From assembly GCA_048013815.1 (NCBI GenBank), contig CM106586.1, positions 17,236,001 through 17,300,000 of the forward strand: a stretch of 64,000 nt of DNA, written 5' to 3'. The notes beneath the pieces are model-generated. The model saw only the letters and a list, made by a program, of their open reading frames with translations. It ran no database searches and was not told the DNA's origin. The stretch comes from Setoptus koraiensis (taxonomy: Eukaryota; Arthropoda). Numbering within the stretch: the first letter of the stretch is position 1; the number at the start of each line of letters is the position of its first letter. Below, piece after piece: positions 1-10,667 of the stretch. The translations under genes were made by a program, and so were the position numbers.

Positions 1-591
1 TGGCGGCCGCCGCCAATGCCAGCCCGAATACATTAATTCATAATGCGGCCGCCAGGAAGACAGAGGCCAGAAATTAAATGGGCCGCCAGGCAGCCAGTTA
101 CGTGGCCCGATCGTGGCCAACTGAGCGCCGGCCAACAGACGAATCGGGCAGCCGCGCCAACGAGCACAAGCGGCCACGGGCGACCAGAGAGCGGGCCGCT
201 GTGCCGAACTGGGGCCCGTCATTAATAAAAAAACAAGCCCTCTTATTGCGCGTGTCGTATTTGCTCGGCCACATTGGCGCGTGCTGGCGCCTCGGTGCCG
301 ATCGCTGTGCGCCCTGTTGTGCTCAAGTTTTGTTGCGTCGGCGGCCCGTGCGCCGTCATGCCGGTCGCTGGGCCGGCCAGCAGATCGCAGTGGCGGGCCG
401 ACGCGGACCAGCGGGCGGCCGAGATGCCGGCACCGATGCGGGCAGCACGGCGAACGTGTTGTGTGCTTTCGGACCTGGGCCGACGGGGCCACGGCGCACC
501 CAGCGCCCACCGAGCCCACGGAGCCCGCAAAGCCCGCAGAGGCAATCACGGCGGCCGGAGAAGTGTCGGGCGCAAAAATGAATTTCGTCTG

Positions 592-667
592 GCCGAACGC
601 GGCCGAATGCGCCGAACGCGGCCGAATGCGCCGAACGCGGCCAAATGCGGACGAATGCGGCCAAATT
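592..667. repeat. 19 bp minisatellite, GGCCGAATGCGCCGAACGC
   Basis: About four degenerate head-to-tail copies of a 19 bp unit. The last copies drift to GGCCAAATGCGGACGAATGC. No function is visible. Confidence 0.8.
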
Positions 668-1952
668 AAAGCCGCTCGGCTCAGCGAGCGGCCCGCTCGC
701 CGGCGGTCGTTTTGTTTTTTCATCAGCGGCCGCCTTCGAAACAACAATGGCGTGCAATATGGCCGGCAATATCGGTGAGGCTTGCGGCAACCGGCCAACC
801 GGCAACTAATAAACAGCGCCCGGCAGCACGTAGCACGTACACAATTGCATAGCTCTCCATCTTGGCTGCATGAGCCCGTGGCATCATTAGGATGACACCG
901 GCCGCTTCTCGGCGCTCGTGGCGAGACCATTCTGGTTAGCCAGTTGGCGGACAGCGATTGCCGGCGAGCAGCCGCTGGCGTGCTCGTTGGGCGCCGGCCC
1001 GACAGCGCGTTATTGGCGCTCTCGGTGGTGGCTAGTCTAGCCACCGCAATGAGCAGTTTGGGCCCAAGTGAGATTTGGATAATTCATCATCGCCACTGGC
1101 CGGCCAGAGCGGGGGCCAGCGAGCGCCAGAGCGGGCGCCAGCAAGCGCCAGAACGGGGCCAGATGGGGCCCCACCGGCCGGTGTGTGCCGTGCGCCCGTG
1201 ATTGTGTCAATTGATTATGATTTATTTTACACTGTTCGCGCTCAATATAAATCAATATGCTCAAATGGCCTGTCGCTCGCACATTCGAACCAGCGGGCAC
1301 CTTGGGGCCGGCGCCGCTGCCAGCCAACGGCCAGCATCGTCAGTTCCAAGTCGGATTTCGGCAGTGCATTGGGCCAAATGAACTGCCCAAATCCGACGAT
1401 TGTCTCGCAAATGCACCGCCGAGACGTTTCGCGGGGCGCCAACGTTGGCGGGCTGCAGCGAGCGAGCGCCCCAGTTGCCGAGCAACCATCACGGTGGCGC
1501 CTCGAGCGAGCGCCTTCATGAACTGGCGGCCATAATTATGGCCGCATAGTTAACAAGATAAACAGTGTCTGCCGGCCAGTTAATGTTGTCCGCTCGCTAT
1601 TCGCGGCCCGTTGACCAGCGCTATCCGCCCTTTCGCTATTCAATGAATTCGTTGGATTCGTCGGGCACACTGATAGCCATCGGTGTGCTCGTTGACCGTT
1701 ATTCGTCCGAAGCGAAACGTTGAATGCAGCGCATTTCGGATTGCGATTTTGGAATTTCGAATTGCCAAATGCGAAATGCCAAATACGAGCCCCAATTTGC
1801 AACGCGCGATCCGAAAATCGCAATCAGGGCGGCTCATTTGGGTTTTCGGTCCGTTGCGGAACCGGCCCGGCGCCGGCCGCAACAATGGACGCATTCGTTG
1901 GCCTGTCGAGGCCCGTCGCGGCGGCCGGCGTGACCATTTGATCTATTTGTCC

Positions 1953-2053
1953 TCGGTTTGTCGGTCTGTCGGTCTGTCGGTTCGTCGGTTCGTCGGTCTG
2001 TCGGTTCTTCGGTTTGTCGGTTCGTCGGTTTGTCGGCCCGTCCGCTTGTCGGC
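1953..2053. repeat. 8 bp tandem repeat, TCGGTYTG / TCGGTTCG
   Basis: About a dozen octamer copies of the form TCGGT(C/T)(T/C)(G/T) run head to tail, with C/T interchange between copies. It looks like ordinary slippage expansion. Confidence 0.8.
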
Positions 2054-2280
2054 GGCTCATTTGCCCGCTCGGCTCAGTGAAACGGTGTAAAATTGTCGGC
2101 TTTGCGCGCCCATGTCGCCATATGCCCATATCGCACGGGCCCCATATGCCCGACGGATCGCTCGCCATCAGGCGCCTCAGACGCCTCAAATGCCTCAAAT
2201 GGTGGCCATCGGATACCAGCGGGCGAGCGATTTAATGGCGCCACTGAATCCGTGTAACATGAGGCTCGCCCGCTTGCTTT

Positions 2281-2370
2281 ATCCGCCCGCTCGCTTTATC
2301 CGCCCGCTCGCTTTATCCGCCCGCTCGCTTTATCCGCCCGCTCGCTTTATCCGCCCGCTCGCTTTATCCG
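2281..2370. repeat. 17 bp minisatellite, ATCCGCCCGCTCGCTTT
   Basis: Just over five nearly perfect copies of a 17 bp unit. The lack of divergence between copies suggests recent expansion. Confidence 0.9.
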
Positions 2371-3747
2371 CTGGCCCGCGCCGAGCCAATCGCGGGCCCT
2401 TGTCGGCAAAAGTCGATGGCCCGCTCAGACGGGTTCGTGTTGCCGCGCCACACAAAGGCAACACCGTCTATCTGTCGATCGATCGATAGCATCTCAAGTT
2501 AAACGACCGCAAGCATCGCGGCCGCTCCCACAACCGTTATGGAGCGAGTTATGAAACGGCCGGCCGCCACCGCCGCCGCCGCGTATTAACGGGCCGGCCG
2601 GCTGCCATGAGGGGCCAAATTAATCATCTGGGCCCCGCTACATCTTTATATCCGTCTATTTATTTATAGCCGGCCAGTGGCAGCGGCCGATCGTTAGGCT
2701 CAATCTTGGACAATTGTTTGGCGCGACGGTTTTGTTGTTGCTGGTCGCCGTTGGGGCGCCATTGAGCGGCAACGCTCGCCGTGCCGCTTGCCTCCTCCAA
2801 TTTCAGCCGCCAGCTCGCTTTATTGGCTCGCTAATCTCGCCGAAGAAGCGGCTGAAGGAAGAGAACGGGCCCCCACCCCAAACCGGTTAAAACCGGTGCG
2901 CTTTAAACGGGTGCGCGTTGCTCTTTTTGTGCCCGACGAAACGGTCCGCGGCGGCCGCGGGTTAAATGGCGAACGGGAGGCGCCGAAACTCAATTGCATT
3001 CAATTGGCTCACAGCGGCTTAGCTCAAGTTGATCAGTTTTCCGGTGGCCGGTTATTGCGCACTTTGCACACATCAGCGCCGAGCTGCCAGTGGCGCGGCT
3101 ACTTGCGAATCGGCCCGGCCGGCAGATTGCGGCCGGCCCGCCTAGCGGCAGCGAGAGGTAAAACGGCCTGCATTGGGGCCCCTCGTGCGGCCAGCGGGCA
3201 AATCTTTACCTTGCCGCCCCCCCCCCTCACACGCTGTTAGCTGTCAGCGTGGCTGGCGCAGATAGCTGCTGCGGGGCCCCAGATCGGCCAACTCGATACA
3301 ACTGGCCAAACAATGGCGCGGCCCCAATGAATAACGGGGCCGTTGTTCGGAGGGGCCTCGGGCGAGGCGCGCGTTTTTCCTGCGCGACGTGTCGTCATGA
3401 TTCGTGTCGGTGCGCTTTTATTTGCGCGCGCGGCCGCACCGTCTCCCGGCGCGCTTCTGTTCGGGCCGGCCGCTGCGCTACGCAGCAGGCACGCAGCCCA
3501 AACGGGACCTAACCATATCTGGCCACTGGTCTGATATGGTCGGATATATCTGACCAGCGAGCGTGGTATTTATGATGATGTCTTTATCCGCTGTGTAATG
3601 TCATGTTGCAGCGACTGGCCGCCAGTGACGCCACCAGTGGGGCCGCCGGCGGACAGAGACAGATTATTGGCGGGTTGGCTTTGATTTGTTTGTTGCATCA
3701 GTTGGGCGCAGTTGGGGCGAGCTTTTGTTTTTGTTCGCGCCAGCGCG

Positions 3748-3825
3748 GGCCCCAAACTGGCGTCGCCGAGGCTGGCCCCAAACTGGCGTCGCCGAGGCTG
3801 GCCCCAAACTGGCGTTGCCGAGGCT
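3748..3825. repeat. 26 bp minisatellite, three copies
   Basis: Three consecutive 26 bp units, each beginning GGCCCCAAACTGG (3748, 3774, 3800). The third has one C-to-T change and is followed by a fourth, diverged start. Confidence 0.9.
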
Positions 3826-5261
3826 GACCAGAAAACTGGCGGCGCCAATATCCAGCAATATCAAACTGGGCTGTTTATGGCGTTTTATTGCCACGGACAT
3901 GTACCAATAGATCACTCATCGGAGCGGCAACTATTTCATCGTGCCATTTCGTACAAATCTGTCTCTGATTGCGGCCCGGGCGGGCGCCGCTGCCGCTCCG
4001 ATTTGTTGCGGCGCGCGCCGATCCCTCACATGCCGTCATGTTGCGCTGCCCGTCTTCCAGTCCGACGTGCGTTCGGTGTGTGCTATCCAATACAGTATTG
4101 ATGATCTATTGATGGTGAATATTTCTCGGCGCGTCGGATCGTGGGCCCACTTTGGGCACCTCCGCTGGCCAATTGCCGCATTCGGGCGATCGGGCCAGCG
4201 GGCCAGCCACCGATAGCCGCGGCGCACACACGCCAGATACAGTGGCGGCGCATATATTTGCAGTGGCCTGTGTAAACTATAGACGTCGGATATAGATGAC
4301 GGGCACTGGTAAATAATTCATGAGCCAATCAGCGTCACGTTGTCTAAAGCTTCTTTTTCACCTTGAATACTCTTGCGCGCTCGCTCACTGGCCACTCGCC
4401 GGGCTGCACTCACTCGCCAGACCTGGCCGGACCCCTGATTTTTCGGGGGCCTCTCAGCCTCAGAGTCTCAGGCGAGAATTGGCCGAATTAGCTGCCCGAT
4501 GATCGGCGGCATCGCACACCTACCGGCTGTTCTGGTCAGATAGTAGCGCACCAACCGACACACTGCACACTGATCAGCGCACGCAACGACTCAACAAAAG
4601 GGGCCCCATTCTGGTGCACCAATTCTAACTCCACTCAATGCTGGCCGAACAACAATGGCCTGTCAGTGGTGCGTTGCCTCCGCCAGTGAGCTGCCCCTCA
4701 CCTGCTCACCTGCTCACAGGGGCGATCCACTCACTCAAATAGGCACACGGGCATAATTAGATAATCATCACTGTCGCTCGCTCACAATGAACGCCACTGA
4801 CCAATAATTAGCACCACTATTACCTGATAACGGTGCACAATGGCCAACGCTGTCGCCCGTCTCACGCACAACGTAATAATAACGATACCAGTAGGTACCA
4901 GTAGTTGCACCAGTTGTTGTGTGTGTGCGATTAGTCTGTCATCATATCCGCTTAATATGTAATTTTTCCATCCCAAACTGAACTTATCTGGCGAGCGCCC
5001 TAGTGGCGCATTGCTGTGGCCAACTTTTCGATGCGCTCCTCTTTACCTATTAGGCTGTTCGGGGCCTCTTTGCACTGGCCAGACTATTTATAGACTTGCC
5101 ATTTGGCTGCTTCATTATAAGTAGTTGCACTGAAATTTAATTCGCGCATCGGTGACTCAGATCGCAGTGCACAACATTGGCGCTTTCTTCATCAACGAGC
5201 GAATCGATTCAATATCTGGCCGATGCGATTCGAAGCGAAATAAAAATTGAACAAAATTAGA

Positions 5262-5370
5262 ACGATGATTGCATTGGTTGATGGTTTCGTCGCGACATTC
5301 TGACGCGCGCGATGCAAACGAAATGCGATTCAAATGTTACGTATGCAAGCCGAATTCGGGCCCGGCCATT
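5262..5370 (+). pseudogene. Decayed fragment of the six-Cys secreted family
   Basis: The stretch starts ATG ATT GCA TTG GTT and reads MIALVDGFVATF followed by a stop. This aligns with the signal peptide IALVVCFVAT of the intact copy at 5977. About 45 bp further on, ATGCGATTCAAATGTTACGT matches the segment encoding MRFKCSVY in copies 1 and 3. Everything after the first structural cysteine is missing. It is best read as an eighth copy truncated at the edge of the array, next to the GC-rich block. Confidence 0.7.
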
Positions 5371-5590
5371 GGACATCATTTTTTGCTTGCATAACACTTG
5401 TTATGCGAGTAAACGTTATCTCAGATAACTTATCTGTGACTGTTCATCTGCATAACTATTGCGACATCGTTGATTGGTCGAAATAGCTGAATGATGGCTC
5501 GGTAATCATTTCCGCCGTGCATGGCTGCAGTGCAGCTTTGAGGGCCGGATCTAGGTTGGACTCCATGAGTCCAACATATCGGAGCCTGAT

Positions 5591-5688
5591 ACGAAATGCA
5601 ATCTATTCTTAGGTTCGAGCATGGCATTCCTGCGACTATCAAATGCCACGGTGGATGCGCTCGCTACCTCGCTCAATTTCTATATTTA
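5591..5688 (+). promoter_or_regulatory. Promoter module of secreted-family copy 1
   Basis: It contains the family upstream element (5591-5636, core GAAATGCAATCTATTCTTAG then GGTTCGAGCATGGCATTCC) and a TATATTTA box at 5681-5688, 296 bp before the ATG. The 5465-5640 stretch is close to identical with the region upstream of copy 7 (14491-14650). The function is inferred from conservation at the same relative place before the paralogues. Confidence 0.65.
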
Positions 5689-5976
5689 GCGTCTGAGAGT
5701 GCCCAACTCGGCTTCACATTCTGCTCTCGGTTGAAGCTAGCCTAAATCCCTGTATAATTTCAATTTTTTGTGGTTTTTACAGCTTCAAACAGCATTAAAC
5801 CCGATTTCGGTAGATGCCATCGATCAGCACATAGACAAATATTCATTCTATAGTTGATAAAAGTCGAAGCGAATCAGTGGATAAATTTACCGTGAATCTC
5901 AACCTAAGCACAGATAAAATTGTGATCAGAAAACGTTTATTTGACCCATCAATTAACATTAGTAGAGAAACCTAAA

Positions 5977-6555
5977 ATGACAATGATAAGTGCGGCAATT
6001 GCTCTGGTTGTTTGTTTCGTCGCAACAACAACAGCTACCAACGAACTCGATAGAAACGCAATCAGCGATATGCGTTTCAAATGTTCCGTTTATGAGCCAA
6101 TTGAATTCGGCAATGGCGAAATGCGTTGCCCGAAGTTCAAAACTCACATTCCGGCCACTATTTTATATAAGGGATTGGAACAATGTGTGTGCTATTATCA
6201 CCAGCACTCATTAGTTTGGGCCGCAATGGTACCTAACAGTATCAGACATTTGCTTGCCTCGCTACAGCAGCCGATATATGAATTCACGGGATTGGAATGG
6301 AGACTGTTTGGCAAAACACTGGACAGTGAGGAGGCAGACCAAGAGGCGCAGAAGCTTGCAGATTCATTGGGGCAACGTAGCGACGTTGAAAGTTTGACAA
6401 CGGATTGTCAGATATTAATGAATCACAGCGAGACTGAGGTAAACAGACTTCTCAACTATGTGGGAATTCCTCACATGGAGCTTGTGGTCGCACAAAATGA
6501 TAGCAACTTCCTCACCTTGCTCAACGCTTTCACGATTTGCGAGAGTTTCGTCTGA
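5977..6555 (+). CDS. Six-Cys secreted protein, copy 1 (192 aa)
   Basis: Intronless gene of a family I do not recognise. The ATG chosen opens the signal peptide (MTMISAAIALVVCFVATTTA); earlier in-frame codons lie in the conserved 5' leader and contain no ATG. The mature protein has six cysteines: FKC, RCP, a CVC pair, TTDC and a C four residues from the end. The CVCYYHQHS-xVW block, PNSIRHLLA and FTGLEWR follow in order, and the end reads ELVVAQNDSNFLTLLNAF. A small, disulfide-bonded, mostly helical secreted protein is inferred. It is first of seven tandem copies and shares its first 40 residues with copy 3 but not the loop that follows. Effector, antimicrobial and binding-protein roles are all possible; none is shown. 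Confidence 0.9.
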   Translation: MTMISAAIALVVCFVATTTATNELDRNAISDMRFKCSVYEPIEFGNGEMRCPKFKTHIPATILYKGLEQCVCYYHQHSLVWAAMVPNSIRHLLASLQQPIYEFTGLEWRLFGKTLDSEEADQEAQKLADSLGQRSDVESLTTDCQILMNHSETEVNRLLNYVGIPHMELVVAQNDSNFLTLLNAFTICESFV

Positions 6556-6882
6556 CAATCCGATAGTCAGAAATATGACCTAAGCCAACCCTTGCGAATG
6601 TCGATTTCATAAAAATACCATAAAAAGGTTTCAATTTGAGCAGATAATCCGGATTTTTTTCCAAGAAGCTTTTCTATGATTTCGTCGAGTAGCTCGACAC
6701 TTGCACGCACGATATAATTGAGCTGGCAGAGTGAATTATCTTCGTCAATGATGCATCGTTGAAAATGGGACCACAACCCTAGTTTTCGGTCTAGGCGTCT
6801 TTGGGTTAAGTAGTAGTGGGATCTCATCCTATTTGAAATCGAAAATTTCATTTTCACTCCGGCCATAGCGGGCAGAGGCTGA

Positions 6883-6958
6883 TTTGAAATGCAATCTATT
6901 CTTAGAATGGGCATTGCTTGAATGCGAGATTTCATCTAGCGACGCTTGCATATTTATA
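6883..6958 (+). promoter_or_regulatory. Promoter module of secreted-family copy 2
   Basis: The element TTTGAAATGCAATCTATTCTTAG (from 6883) is followed by a diverged tail and by TATTTATA at 6950-6958, about 190 bp before the ATG. It is shorter than the modules of the other copies, like the one before copy 7. Confidence 0.55.
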
Positions 6959-7142
6959 GCTTTTATAGCTTTTTTGATCGCCACTGCGGCACAAGGTTAT
7001 CATTCAACTCGAATCCATTGTTGTTTTCGCAGCTCGTTATATTCGTCATCACATTCGTCTCATGACATTTCATCAAGCGACCACAAAATCTTCGAATGAC
7101 ATCCACACAAAATTCACCAAGTCGATTTTGAAAATCAATACA

Positions 7143-7709
7143 ATGGGCGTTATTTCATCGCTAGTCCTCATGGTTTTTCTGGTGGGCGCTGCCGAGGCCT
7201 CTTACGAACAGCAAGTTGGCAGAAACACACAATTTAAATGCTCTTTATACGAGCCATCTGACTTCGATGACAACAAGCGTTGTCCGACGCGCGAAGTCGC
7301 TGCAACATACTCACAAATGGAGTCATGTGTATGCCACTATTTGCAGCATTCATTTGTTTGGGCCGCAATGACACCCATTAGTGTCAGAAATTTTTTGTCC
7401 GAAGTGAAAGATCCAATTCATGATTTATCTGGACCGAATTGGAGAATATTTGGTCAGGCAGTTGGCAGTGAAGCATCACCCGAACGAGCCGAGGACTTTC
7501 TTAAGCGTGTATTCAAATCTCGTAGTGCGATTATCAATTATGAACTGCTAAGAATAGATTGTAAAAAATTGAAAGAGGAAGCCGGCAAACAGATCGAAAG
7601 ACTGAAAAGTTTAAACCCGGCTGGTCACCTCGAGCTCCTGGTGGCGGCCAACGACAACAATTTCCTAACTCTGTTGGATGGATATGTGCTATGCAAGAAA
7701 TATTTTTAA
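7143..7709 (+). CDS. Six-Cys secreted protein, copy 2 (188 aa, subfamily B)
   Basis: Intronless. The start chosen is the ATG that opens a hydrophobic signal peptide (MGVISSLVLMVFLVGAAEA); upstream in-frame ATGs would add a polar leader. All six family cysteines are present (FKC, RCP, CVC, DC, LCK). The core reads CHYLQHSFVWAAM-TPISVRNFLSE, where subfamily A has QHSLAW and VPNSVRHLLAE. Together with copy 7 it forms subfamily B: both have QQV-x2-N just before the first cysteine and the TPISVRN motif. A polyadenylation signal (AATAAATAAA) lies at about 7856. Secretion and three disulfides are inferred; the function is unknown. Confidence 0.9.
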   Translation: MGVISSLVLMVFLVGAAEASYEQQVGRNTQFKCSLYEPSDFDDNKRCPTREVAATYSQMESCVCHYLQHSFVWAAMTPISVRNFLSEVKDPIHDLSGPNWRIFGQAVGSEASPERAEDFLKRVFKSRSAIINYELLRIDCKKLKEEAGKQIERLKSLNPAGHLELLVAANDNNFLTLLDGYVLCKKYF

Positions 7710-8690
7710 TAAGCGTGGGCCACCAGCCAGTGGGTATGACAGGTCTCACCTGTTCAACTAACCATGTCGAGTTTGATCAATAGTAGAGTAGCATATCGGG
7801 TGATCGATCAACTTCACAAACATGTCACTCGACACTGTCTAGTCGACAGTAATGCAATAAATAAATTTTCTAGTCACTTCAGATACCGTTCGTTCACTGC
7901 GCTCACTGGATAATGATCCTGTTTATCGTCATGTACAGCGTGTAATAATCAGAGTAGTAGAGATGTGATGACAATCAATTTTCGTGTCTTGCCACCCCCG
8001 GTAGCCGTAGTGTTGATCAAAGCGAGCAAAACATGACTACCGAAAACCAAGCTGTCATTGAGTACAATCGTTGACAGAAATTTGGTAGACGTTTTTCTGT
8101 CTCAGCGTCATGAATTTGATGGCCGGAAATTAGGGTGGAGATTTTCTTGGTTTAAATCATGATTTAAATCAAATGATTTAAATCAGTGGTTTCAAACAAC
8201 ATAAATGTGGTCACAATTGAAGATGTGATTAAAATTTCGGTTTCTCTGGTTTTTGTCGGCTTGATTTCAACCACAGCGATTTTATTAATAGTAGGTTTAA
8301 TTCCTAAAAAATCATGAAAACCGTGATTTAAATCAAGAATAAAGAAAACAATTCGACCATTCAGAGTTCAAATTCTGAATTTCAGACCATGAATTTGAGT
8401 TTAGCATGACTCTACAGCTTACTTATTTAAGTAAAAAAATCTCGACGCTGCCGGAAGTGTACATGACCAGGCGAAAAACGTGTTGAGAGGGCTGAGGATG
8501 CAATTCGCCAATCGGAAAAAGTTCGAATTGGGTATATATTAGTGCCGACAATTCAATAGATCTGCAGAATATTAATATTAATTGCAAGTTTCATCCAATG
8601 CCACGGTGGAAGCTTTTGCTATTCTTGCCGTAACTTAATTGAGGGTACTCTATAGTTCGATTCATAGCAAAAAAAGTTGAAATTCCCTAT
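7710..8690. other. Intergenic, copies 2 to 3
   Basis: Non-coding. It holds the terminal-inverted-repeat element at 8146-8337 and, at 8590-8640, a partial duplicate of the promoter region of copy 3 (matching ATGCCAC-GTGGA-GCTT and TTGCCGTAA). The rest is unremarkable AT-rich sequence. Confidence 0.6.
8146..8337. mobile_element. Small inverted-repeat element (MITE-like)
   Basis: The left end CTTGGTTTAAATCA (8146-8159) and the reverse complement of the right end, CTTGATTTAAATCA (8324-8337), match at 13 of 14 positions. Inside the left end TGATTTAAATCA-type palindromes recur. There is no coding capacity in 192 bp and no clear target duplication, so the element is old or its ends are slightly misplaced. 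Confidence 0.55.
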
Positions 8691-8703
8691 CACTGGAGCG
8701 AGA

Positions 8704-8826
8704 TGCGAAATGCAATGTATCCTCAAGTTCGAGAATGGCATCCCTGCGACAACATTCAAGGTTATTCTGGATATCATGCAATGCCACAGTGGATGCTTAT
8801 GCTGTTTGCAATAATTTCTATATTTA
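8704..8826 (+). promoter_or_regulatory. Promoter module of secreted-family copy 3
   Basis: Upstream element at 8704-8750 (TGCGAAATGCAATGTATCCT, then AGTTCGAGAATGGCATCCC) and TATATTTA at 8819-8826, 284 bp before the ATG. A conserved leader motif, ATAGACAAATATTCAATTTCTG, follows at about 8957. Confidence 0.65.
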
Positions 8827-9102
8827 ACCCTCTGGGAATGTCTGACTCGGACTGACGTCTCAATATCCATCTCAGCCAGTTCAGATCCTTGTACGATTTC
8901 CAAAGTTTGCAGCTTTATACTGCATGAGACCTTTTTTGGTTACAAGTCATAGATCACAATATAGACAAATATTCAATTTCTGTTCGTAGAATCGAGGGAT
9001 AAACTAAGTGAAAAGAATCGAATCTCAACATAAGGACAGTTAAAATTGTCCCCAGAAAACATTGATAGGACCTATCAATTAATATCAATAGAGAAACGAA
9101 AA

Positions 9103-9675
9103 ATGACAATGATACGTGCGGCAATTGCCTTGGCTGTTTGTTTCATCGCAGCAACAACCGCTACTAACGAACTCGATAGAAACGCAATCAGCGATATGCG
9201 TTTCAAATGTTCCGTATACGAGCCTCACATGTTCAACGATTATAATTGTCACAGTCCATCGTGGGAATACAGCCATCCTACCGAACATTATCATGCTGTG
9301 GAAGCATGCGTATGCTACCATTACCAGCACTCGTTGGCTTGGTTCTCGATGGTGCCCAACAGTGTCAGACATTTACTTGCCGAGATGCATCGTCCATATT
9401 ATGAATTTACGGGATTGGAATGGAGAGAGCTAGGCGAAACGTTGGACAGCGACGAAGCATACGAAAATTCTCAAGAACTCAAGAAAACATTGCAGCTACG
9501 TGAAGACGTTGAACTGCTGAAAAAGGATTGCAATAAATTGAAGCTGCATTCTCAGATGCACCTGCAGAAACTCTACAAGATGGATTTGGAGCATTTTGAG
9601 CTTGTGGTTGCGGCACACGATAACAACTTCCTCACTTTGCTCAATGGCTTCATGGTTTGCAAGGCCTTTTTCTGA
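9103..9675 (+). CDS. Six-Cys secreted protein, copy 3 (190 aa)
   Basis: Intronless, subfamily A. The ATG lies in the context GAAAAATGACAATG shared by copies 4-6. The signal peptide is MTMIRAAIALAVCFIAATTA. The first mature stretch, TNELDRNAISDMRFKCSVYEP less one residue at each end, is the same as in copy 1, but the following loop to the CVC pair (HMFNDYNCHSPSWEY and on) is quite different and rich in His and Tyr. The second half has NSVRHLLAEMHRP, LEWRELGETLDSDEAYE, KKDCNKLKLH, and ends VVAAHDNNFLTLLNGFMVC. Six cysteines are retained. A tandem 17 bp repeat follows about 60 bp after the stop. No function can be assigned. Confidence 0.9.
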   Translation: MTMIRAAIALAVCFIAATTATNELDRNAISDMRFKCSVYEPHMFNDYNCHSPSWEYSHPTEHYHAVEACVCYHYQHSLAWFSMVPNSVRHLLAEMHRPYYEFTGLEWRELGETLDSDEAYENSQELKKTLQLREDVELLKKDCNKLKLHSQMHLQKLYKMDLEHFELVVAAHDNNFLTLLNGFMVCKAFF

Positions 9676-9735
9676 AGTTCTGATAACCACGGCGCAGGGG
9701 CAGATAGGCAGGCAGACCGAAACGACGAATGATTA

Positions 9736-9804
9736 GAAACAACGAAACTATCGAAACAACGAAACTATCGAAACAACGAAACTATCGAAACAAGTCGAAA
9801 AAGT
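9736..9804. repeat. 17 bp tandem repeat, GAAACAACGAAACTATC
   Basis: About three and a half nearly identical 17 bp units directly downstream of copy 3. The GAAAC motif continues loosely to about 9860. It occupies the place where other copies keep their conserved 3' sequence. Confidence 0.85.
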
Positions 9805-10288
9805 TTCTATGGGAATGACGAAAAATCAAAACAACGATTTGTCGAAACAACGACCGATTGAAATTACAAAGCGGGTCGCGTGCACTGCTGATTCAAGCTG
9901 ATTTCGTAAAATAATAACTATGCGTAAATAACAATTAATTGAGATAGCCTTGCTGATTGATCGGCTGAAGGTCTCGCGCTCTCTTTATCTCTGTCGACTA
10001 GTGCTACTAGCTACTCACGCTGCCGTCTCGTAGCAGTCTGATTCTTTTTTCTGTTGACCCAGTGCGGCCTCACATTAAGTGACAAATCGTAACATCCATT
10101 TCTTTGATAAAATATTGTCCGCGGATCATTGTCGTAAACCAACATTCGATGATAGCACCGATATCAAAAGTGAGTAAGAAGTGCAAATCATCAAAACATG
10201 TAAGGGCAATACCCTTGCTATTGTCGGTCGGTATAAATGCCTGGCTGACAAAACTGTGATAGCTCCAAATGGTAGCTTCGAAATTCGA

Positions 10289-10372
10289 GCAACGCAATCT
10301 ATTATTATGAGGTTCGAACATTCCTGCGACAATTCGCTGCCGACGTTACTCTGGCTGCAGCTTCTATATTTA
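10289..10372 (+). promoter_or_regulatory. Promoter module of secreted-family copy 4
   Basis: A diverged upstream element (AACGCAATCTATTATTATGAGGTTCGAAC less the last bases, then ATTCCTGCGACAA) and TATATTTA at 10365-10372, 303 bp before the ATG. The downstream leader AGCACATAGACAAATATTCAATC (about 10505) resembles that of copy 1. Confidence 0.6.
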
Positions 10373-10667
10373 GCGTCTGAGAATGGCTCGGCTCTACGTT
10401 CGACCCCCATTGGATTTAGCCTAAATCCCTGTATACTTTCGATTGTTTGCGGTTTTTGCAGCTTTTTTACAGCGCTAGAGCCCATCTCGGTAGACGCCAT
10501 CAATCAGCACATAGACAAATATTCAATCTATGATCGATAAAACTTGTATCACAAAAGAGAATCCGAGGATAAATTGAGCGTGGCGAATATAAACTTAAAA
10601 ATAAATAAAATCGTGCCTGGAAAACATTGATTGGACCTATCAATTAATATCAACAGCGAGACGAAAA

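Larger units (their letters stand above)
1..5230. other. GC-rich gene-free repeat block
   Basis: No gene is supported here. Long open frames exist on both strands, but they are the expected product of very high GC content: they overlap each other in several frames, use no recognisable domain, and are made of Ala, Arg, Pro and Gly. The DNA is dominated by GGCC/CCGG strings, GGGGCCCC octamers (for example at 1165-1172, 3273-3280 and 4600-4607) and short minisatellites, listed separately. GC content falls quickly near 5.1-5.3 kb, where the secreted-protein array begins. Confidence 0.7.

Noticed and set aside
43-5000. Numerous overlapping open frames of 60-167 codons in the first 5 kb
   Set aside because: They occur in all frames of GC-rich sequence, overlap each other and consist of Ala/Arg/Pro/Gly-rich peptides without domains or signal peptides.
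9736-9804. CRISPR-like array
   Set aside because: The 17 bp units are contiguous without spacers, and the DNA is animal.
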